From positions 9,107,423 to 9,171,422 of the forward strand of contig NC_049984.1 of assembly GCF_000003815.2 (NCBI RefSeq): 64,000 nucleotides of DNA, read 5' to 3'. Source of the stretch: Branchiostoma floridae. Its lineage: Eukaryota; Chordata; Leptocardii; Amphioxiformes; Branchiostomatidae. A program made the translations under genes and the position numbers. The stretch's first letter is position 1, and each line of letters starts with the position of its first letter. The notes below the pieces were generated by a model. That model was given only the letters and a program-made list of their open reading frames with translations. It was not told the DNA's origin and ran no database searches. This document shows, in pieces, positions 59,201 through 64,000 of the stretch.

Positions 59201-62200
59201 CCTCTTGAACAGTTTCTTTCTTTTAACATTGTCAATGTCCAATGCATATCATATTGGTACTACAATGACCGATAATGGGCTTACAGTAATAAATTAAAGA
59301 CTCTGTTATAATTGTAAATATCAATTTTGATAATGTAACTAAGATGTCGTTTTAAATTCAGCTATGTTCTATAATGCGCTAAAATTCACAATTTTTGTTG
59401 AGAACATAAGGTGACCTGGCTTCAGGGACAACTATGTGACTAATTGTCATGACCCGAAACTCGACAAGCATTTATTCGAAGAAAGAAAATTAAGAATACA
59501 AAGATGTACATTTGACCAGAAGTTTAATCAGAATTCTTCTTAATTTCGTCACGTAGTGTAGCCTGGTATCAAGCTATATTATAGCTCCCGATCGCGAGTC
59601 TCTTCTGTCCTCTTCGCAAAATGGCTCGTTCTCATTTAAATGTAAAAATGCTGTCGCCTGCTTTTGCGACTTGATTTGCAGCAAATTTTAGACAAAATCA
59701 CAGGTTCCTTCATTTTTCCACAATCCCTGGAATGTTTTCCAAAAGATTCATTTTGGTTGATGGCTTGGAAGATTATCTTAGCCACGGGTGGAATTTCACC
59801 CCCGTAAAAAATGGTTGTCGCCTGATAACAAACGAAGAATTCAAGTAGTAGCCAAAAATGTAACAATTCAGTTCCCAGAATGATTGTTCGGTAGATGAAA
59901 CCAGCTGAGCAGGCCCTTTGCCCGATAACGCCAGATCGGTACTGTCACTGATCTTGGAGGCTGTGTGAGGTGGGTTATTCCTGTTGCCAAATTCGGTAAC
60001 AAACGTTACCACCACCAGTTTGATGGTTGCCAGTTGCCACTGTTATATTATCCACGTATAAGACAAGAAATGACTGTTTTAATTTTGTGACGCTGCACAG
60101 TTTTTCTGGCTTTCTAAAGAAGCAAGGAAGGATTGTTGACTGCCATTTGTACCCCACCTAAGGCCCCCTTTCCACAAGACGGCGCTCTCACCGCGCTCTC
60201 ACTGCGATGGAAAATTGGCCAGAGCGCCGTGAGAGCGCCGCGACGCCAGAAAAACTGCTCAAGTGGAATCACTCCGGCGACCCCAGCGCGCTCTCACCGC
60301 GCTCTTCCAAATTTGAGGTCGCAGAGAGAGCGCCGTGAGAGCGCCGTCCTAGTGGAAAGGGGGTATAACAAAATGTTGTACAGAAATGACTGTAACGAAC
60401 GTTAGCATTGTTCGAAGCTTTCTAAGCTTTCTATTTGACCTGGTGTAAAAAAGCTGCCCACTTTTTAAGTGTCCCTAGGGACATCCTCTTATACCTAAAT
60501 GATGTAGTCAATAAGGCCATTATTTTCAATTCAATGAGAACGAGTGAAATATGTATCTGCGAAGAGGACAAAAGAGACTCGGGAACTATAATACGGCTGG
60601 ATACCAGGGTACACGTAGCGTACTTTGAAAATTCACAATTTTCGTCCAATGAAAAAAGTGGCCTACTTTTAAGGACAACTGCGTGACTTTACTTCATGAT
60701 CTAATTTTCTACAAGTATTCATTTGACAGGCAATACATAGATTTACCTTTGGCAGGAAGTTGAATCAGAACTTTATTTTGCTTCGCAATCTAGCGTACGT
60801 TGAACATGGCTAAAGGTCACAATTTTTGTCAAATGCAAAAAAATGGCCTACTTTCAGGGACAACCACGTGACTTTACGTTATGATCCGAAACTCTACAAG
60901 CATTTATATGATAGACAATACATAGATGTACATTTGATCAGAAGTTGAATAAGAATCCTTGTTTACTTCGTCACGTAGCGTGCGTTGAACATGGCTAAAA
61001 TTCACAATTTTCGTCAATTGCAAAAAAATGGCCTACTTTCAGGGACAACCACGTGACTGAACGTCATGACCCGAAACTCTACAAGCATTTATTTGATAGA
61101 CAATACATAGATGTACATTTGATCAGAAGTTGAATAAGAATCCTTGTTTACTTCGTCACGTAGCGTACGTTGAACATGGCTAAAATTCACAATTTTCGTC
61201 AAATGCAAAAAAATGGCCTGCTTTCAGGGACAACCACGTAACTGAACGTCATGACCCGAAACTCTACAAGCATTTATTTGATAGGCAATACATAGATCCA
61301 CATTTGATAAGAAGTTGGTTTAGAAATATATTTTACTTCTTCACGTAGCGTACTTTAAACATGGCTAAAGTTCACAATTTTCGCCAAACACAAAAAGTGG
61401 CCTACTTTAGGGGACAGTCACGTGACAACCAAACAAGACCCCAAACTTTGCAACAATGCATTTGATAGATATTCTAATGATCTATATATGGTACAAATTT
61501 CAAGCCAAAAAAATTACCAGATTGGCACTTATAGCGTTACAAAGTTGGGCCAAAAATCAATTTTTTTTTAAGCTTGAAACATTGCACTGTTTTCAGGCTG
61601 CCCAAGAACGAAAATGTACGACTTTGGAAATTTCACAACAATTTTTAAAAAGCCAAAATGTTGGTCTATTTAGATTTGTTTTGTTTTGATGATAGGTTTA
61701 AAGGTATTGCCGAGACAGTGCCGTAAAATATGCTGATTTCTGTGTTTTTGAGATGCGAAAATTGGGGAAAATGGCCAGAAAACTTTGTTTGCCCATTACC
61801 ATGGCAACAAGGAGTTTTGATCTAAAAGAAAGCTATTTTGAGGGGTTGTGGACCAAGTACTATCACTGTGCAAAATATGAGCCAAATCTATTTTTTGACC
61901 TTTGCCACCATTGTTTGATCCTTACAGACATTTGCTCTTAAGCATTGATGAAGGTTAGACATCCATGTTATACGATAAGCCAAAAAGCAGTTACCCGGAA
62001 CTCAAGCAACAGGATATGATTTTGGAAATGGTCAGACGTTTCAGAATTGAAGCGTGTTACGGTACCTTGAATTCACCCTTGAACAGATCAGTCTTCCATC
62101 GGAGGTAGAACTCCGTCTCTGCAGCCCTCCAATTTGTGAAGGCCTCGAAGCTGGCCAGGTCATTTACTGGGAAACACCAAGTATTGGGTGAACACAACAC

Positions 62201-63615
62201 AACATGACATGACACAACACAACACAACAAAACAAAACACAGCACAATGTATATAACACTATACAACACAACACAGCACATGATACAAGGCAACACAAGG
62301 CAACACAACACAATACAAAACAAGAGTTCGTAGACCTCAGGCCTGCATGAAATGTATTGGGTTTCTGTAGACCTATTGTGTATTTTTGCCTTTTTGTCTG
62401 TGGTACGTGGTTGGAAAAATGAGCTTTTTACCGTGTTGGTTGTGCACCATGCAAAAGCTAGTCTGACTCTGAAATTCCATTTTCTGAATTTGTAAGTTTG
62501 GACATGGATGAACATTACTTATTTTGGATTTCTTAAGTATGTAACCAACCACAGTACTTTGAAGTTGTTGAGACGCTACCTTTTTTTGTCTCAGATGGCC
62601 CATGCACATGTAGTTACTCTGTCACATGATATACTAATATCTTCCTATTTCAATGTACTGACCTAATGCAGCTGCTAAGTCTCCTTGGTTTGTGTTCTTC
62701 CAATGATATTCATTAAAGATTTATTTCTGGGGTGTTATTCACTTGACATCGGAATGTTACTCGCATAATTTGACCAATGATACTTTTATCTGTAGTTCCA
62801 TAGACATTAGACAATATGAATAGTGGTAGCCCCCAAGCAGCAGCAACAGTTAGTCCCCAGGGTGGTATGATATTTTCATTCAATCCATCCAACCCAAACC
62901 TAAATCTCCTGTAGTATCTAAGCCAAATTTAACAGCACAATTTACTATGAAAAATGTCCTTGTCAATCCCATTTATAGATGGCAAGCTGCTGGCAATGGA
63001 AGCTTTGAAAAGTTCAGAAGCTGTTGTAGTCAGAGCAAACACCCAGCAAACATCCCCGCAAACCAATGAGCAGTTGCTTAGAAGGGGAATTTCATCATAT
63101 ATTTGCCGCGACAAAATGCAACAAACGATACTGAATTCAAAACAGAACAAAGCTAAGCCTCCACCACTTAACCCTGCCTGTACCATAGATTAAGCAGGCC
63201 CAAAAACCAAGCGAATATGACTAGCCCAAAACAACAAATTACCTGTATACAGTATGGAAATGGCATTACCAAAGAAACAAAAAGAAACACAGGACAAATC
63301 ATACACATACCTTTCTCTTATGCCCACACTCTATACAGTTCTCCTCCACATTAGAAAATTGCATCTTCTTCTGTTTAAGTTCAAGTTCAACCATGATTGC
63401 CAACAGGGTAAAGGAACTTGTACCGAAACTTAAAACTCAGTACTATACAGCTCTAGAAACACCACAAAGAGTAATAAGCAAACTCCAATTATACCTGACC
63501 AACAGATATATAATCTGGCACACTCCCGTCATCTGGCAAACTGTCAGTGCCACTAAGTAAACTGATACATTGAAGGTGGCCCAGGCCAGATGATGGTTCT
63601 ACACCCAACCATAAT
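53281..63615 (-). CDS. 3' part of an unrecognised gene, at least 8 exons, continues past right edge
   Basis: Exons 5' to 3': 63495-63615, 63311-63370, 62663-62696, 62066-62166, 57177-57238, 56991-57028, 55281-55360, 53281-53370. Every junction is in phase; 62663-62696 has a weak acceptor. The readable peptide has an acidic, glycine/serine-rich part (LLSGTDSLPDDGSVPDY), a CxxC motif (ENCIECGHKRK), a helical part (SFEAFTNWRAAETEFYLRWK), hydrophobic DVFIVDAVLLDDFRKVFW, then GQNCWCFEASNSLGK and DEERERYQVFQVYFHITT ending KVFGTNY. I do not recognise the family. The first exon here is phase 2 at its start, so coding continues beyond the window. Weakest point: other exons may exist between 62696 and 63311. 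A 4.26-kb fold-back element and several MITEs lie in its introns. Confidence 0.6.
53313..53640 (-). repeat. 123-bp tandem repeat that triplicates the terminal exon
   Basis: A 123-bp unit occurs about 2.7 times. Each copy holds the same acceptor (GTTAG then GATGAGGAG) at 53370, 53493 and 53616 and the same coding sequence for DEERERYQVFQVYFHITTKL. Only the most distal copy (53281-53370) continues to INKVFGTNY. The two proximal copies end INSH then stop. Confidence 0.85.
53651..53732 (-). CDS. Possible alternative or relic terminal exon
   Basis: After an acceptor-like TTAG the minus strand reads RDTSNRDLLEANEKALAW then LQSCYGTI and TGA, a helical protein-like sequence in a stretch otherwise used only as intron. 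Its start phase (2) does not fit the upstream exon 55281-55360 (phase 0). The inserted MITE 53754-54242 begins just upstream and may have cut it off. An overlapping phase-0 reading exists but looks less protein-like. Confidence 0.3.
53754..54242. mobile_element. MITE with TACAGTCAAACCTG termini
   Basis: Left TACAGTCAAACCTGCTCAAG is mirrored at the right by a sequence ending GCAGGTTTGACTGTA. Internal GGTCG-rich subrepeats are present. TA at both outer edges fits a TA target. A truncated relative is at 26080-26222. Confidence 0.8.
54241..54539. mobile_element. Inverted-repeat element directly abutting the previous MITE
   Basis: Arms of about 60 bp: TATATAGTAGAGTG, CTCAAGCTAC, GACATCTTGCACACTGCAGT, mirrored at the right end. 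It shares its first TA with the end of the neighbouring element, so one was probably inserted at the edge of the other. Confidence 0.8.
54754..55262. mobile_element. PIF/Harbinger-like MITE, 509 bp, next to a splice donor
   Basis: Termini GGCCACAGCAAGTAAATT and mirror match over about 32 bases with one difference. A TAA duplication is at 54751-54753 and 55263-55265. The right edge is 18 bases from the exon end at 55281. Confidence 0.85.
55361..56990. other. Intron with an unexplained GC-richer block
   Basis: No supported exon. On the minus strand 55940-56100 reads WYKMGRFGVERIFPSYSD in an open frame, without usable splice signals in phase with the flanking exons. The frame resembles nothing I know and may belong to an old transposon. 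Confidence 0.4.
57686..61941. mobile_element. 4.26-kb fold-back element with five 184-185-bp units per arm
   Basis: A giant inverted repeat. The outer ends TTAAGAGCAAATGTCTGTAA and mirror lie at 57686 and 61941, with TTAA at both edges. About 550 outer bases of the two arms are almost identical; mirrored open frames of 62 and 77 codons differ at only one and a few residues. Farther in, each arm has five tandem units, marked by GTTGTCCCTGAAAG at about 58208, 58392, 58577, 58761 and 58945 and by its complement at about 60671, 60855, 61040, 61225 and 61410. Each unit carries CACGTG or a near match and a GTACGCTACGTGACGAAG block. The arms continue inward to about 59650 and 60530. No transposase frame is visible in the centre, so it is non-autonomous. 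Confidence 0.85.
60164..60363. mobile_element. 200-bp GC-rich MITE nested in the fold-back centre
   Basis: Starts CCCCCTTTCCACAAGACGGC and ends with the near mirror CCTAGTGGAAAGGGGG. The interior repeats GCGCTCTCACCG and GTGAGAGCGCCG. Its high GC stands out sharply from the AT-rich host element. A 90-codon frame across it is an artefact of the repeats. Confidence 0.75.
62186..62322. repeat. (ACACA)n low-complexity tract
   Basis: CAACACAACAC-type pentanucleotide repeat immediately upstream (minus-strand sense) of the acceptor at 62166. Confidence 0.8.
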
Positions 63616-63639
63616 CTGTTTTTAAAACCAAGCAGATAT

Positions 63640-64000
63640 TGGGAGGATGCCCCAACCACACTAAAACAGGGTCAACCTATACAGTATCAAGTTCAAGCAC
63701 TAGGAGGCCCAAAATCAAACCTGACCACCAGGACACCACAAACAACTCACGTACCAAATGGCAACACAATGGCACCTTGCGTTCCGGAGATACAGCGCAC
63801 GCCCCGTGCCCGCACAAAAGGTAACCTAAAATGTCAAGTTCAAGCACCAAGGGCGCCAAAATCAAAATTGAGCATTATTCAGCCACCGCCGACACATGTG
63901 CCAAATATCAACGCGCCAGCACCAGCCGTTCAGAAGATATAACTCCGGAAAACCCCTCCCGGACACAAAATTCGACCTGCCGGGTCAAGTCAAACGCGAG
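63640..64000. repeat. Repeat-like sequence at the right edge
   Basis: Twice contains TCAAGTTCAAGCAC followed by AGG(C/G)..CCAAAATCAAA, and ends GAAGATATAACTCCGGAAAA, reminiscent of the AACTC...GATATC stretch near 29690-29830. Probably a dispersed element cut by the window end. No exon of the minus-strand gene could be seen here. Confidence 0.45.

Noticed and set aside
60133-60405. 90-codon frame in the centre of the fold-back element, a possible transposase
   Set aside because: It is a translation of the GC-rich nested MITE repeats; no catalytic motif.
62954-63193. Complementary 79-85-codon frames on both strands
   Set aside because: No splice signals in phase with the neighbouring exons and no family resemblance; may be unrelated intron sequence.

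Overview
The window is animal nuclear DNA. It is AT-rich, has many spliced genes with short exons, and is full of small inverted-repeat transposons. Two runs of exactly 100 N (39237-39336 and 51566-51665) are scaffold gaps. Gene content (single-copy orthologues of human POLR1A, BOLA3 and TMEM208, a galactose 3-O-sulfotransferase and a TLC-domain protein), intron density and repeat style suggest an invertebrate deuterostome, most likely a lancelet (Branchiostoma). The species is an inference. All gene models were built by hand from splice-site consensus, reading phase and remembered family sequences; no alignment was run.

Layout. 1-4500: no confident gene. 4548-6378 (+): a two-exon galactose 3-O-sulfotransferase. 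6956-25914 (-): the complete largest subunit of RNA polymerase I in 36 coding exons; the phases agree throughout and sum to 1,763 codons plus stop. Its 3' end converges on the sulfotransferase. 27738-34478 (+): BOLA3, head-to-head with POLR1A, with a 5.36-kb third intron full of repeats. 37351-41836 (+): a TLC-domain membrane protein in two exons around a 3.1-kb intron that carries a triple tandem repeat and a gap. 43508-45764 (-): a protein with three MATH/TRAF-like repeats. 47988-50755 (+): TMEM208 in six exons. 53281 to past the right edge (-): the 3' part of an unrecognised gene whose last exon exists in three tandem copies, and one of whose introns holds a 4.26-kb fold-back element.

The genes do not form a pathway. 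POLR1A (rRNA synthesis) and BOLA3 (mitochondrial iron-sulfur cluster delivery) probably share a bidirectional promoter at about 27.27-27.73 kb. The others are ordinary neighbours.

The richest non-genic content is mobile DNA: MITEs resembling hAT, PIF/Harbinger, pogo/Tc1 and TTAA-targeting families, often lying only tens of bases downstream of 5' splice sites; a 593-bp duplication rich in octamer motifs; minisatellites; and the large fold-back element built from five plus five 184-185-bp units. I found no tRNA, rRNA, CRISPR array or prokaryotic feature.
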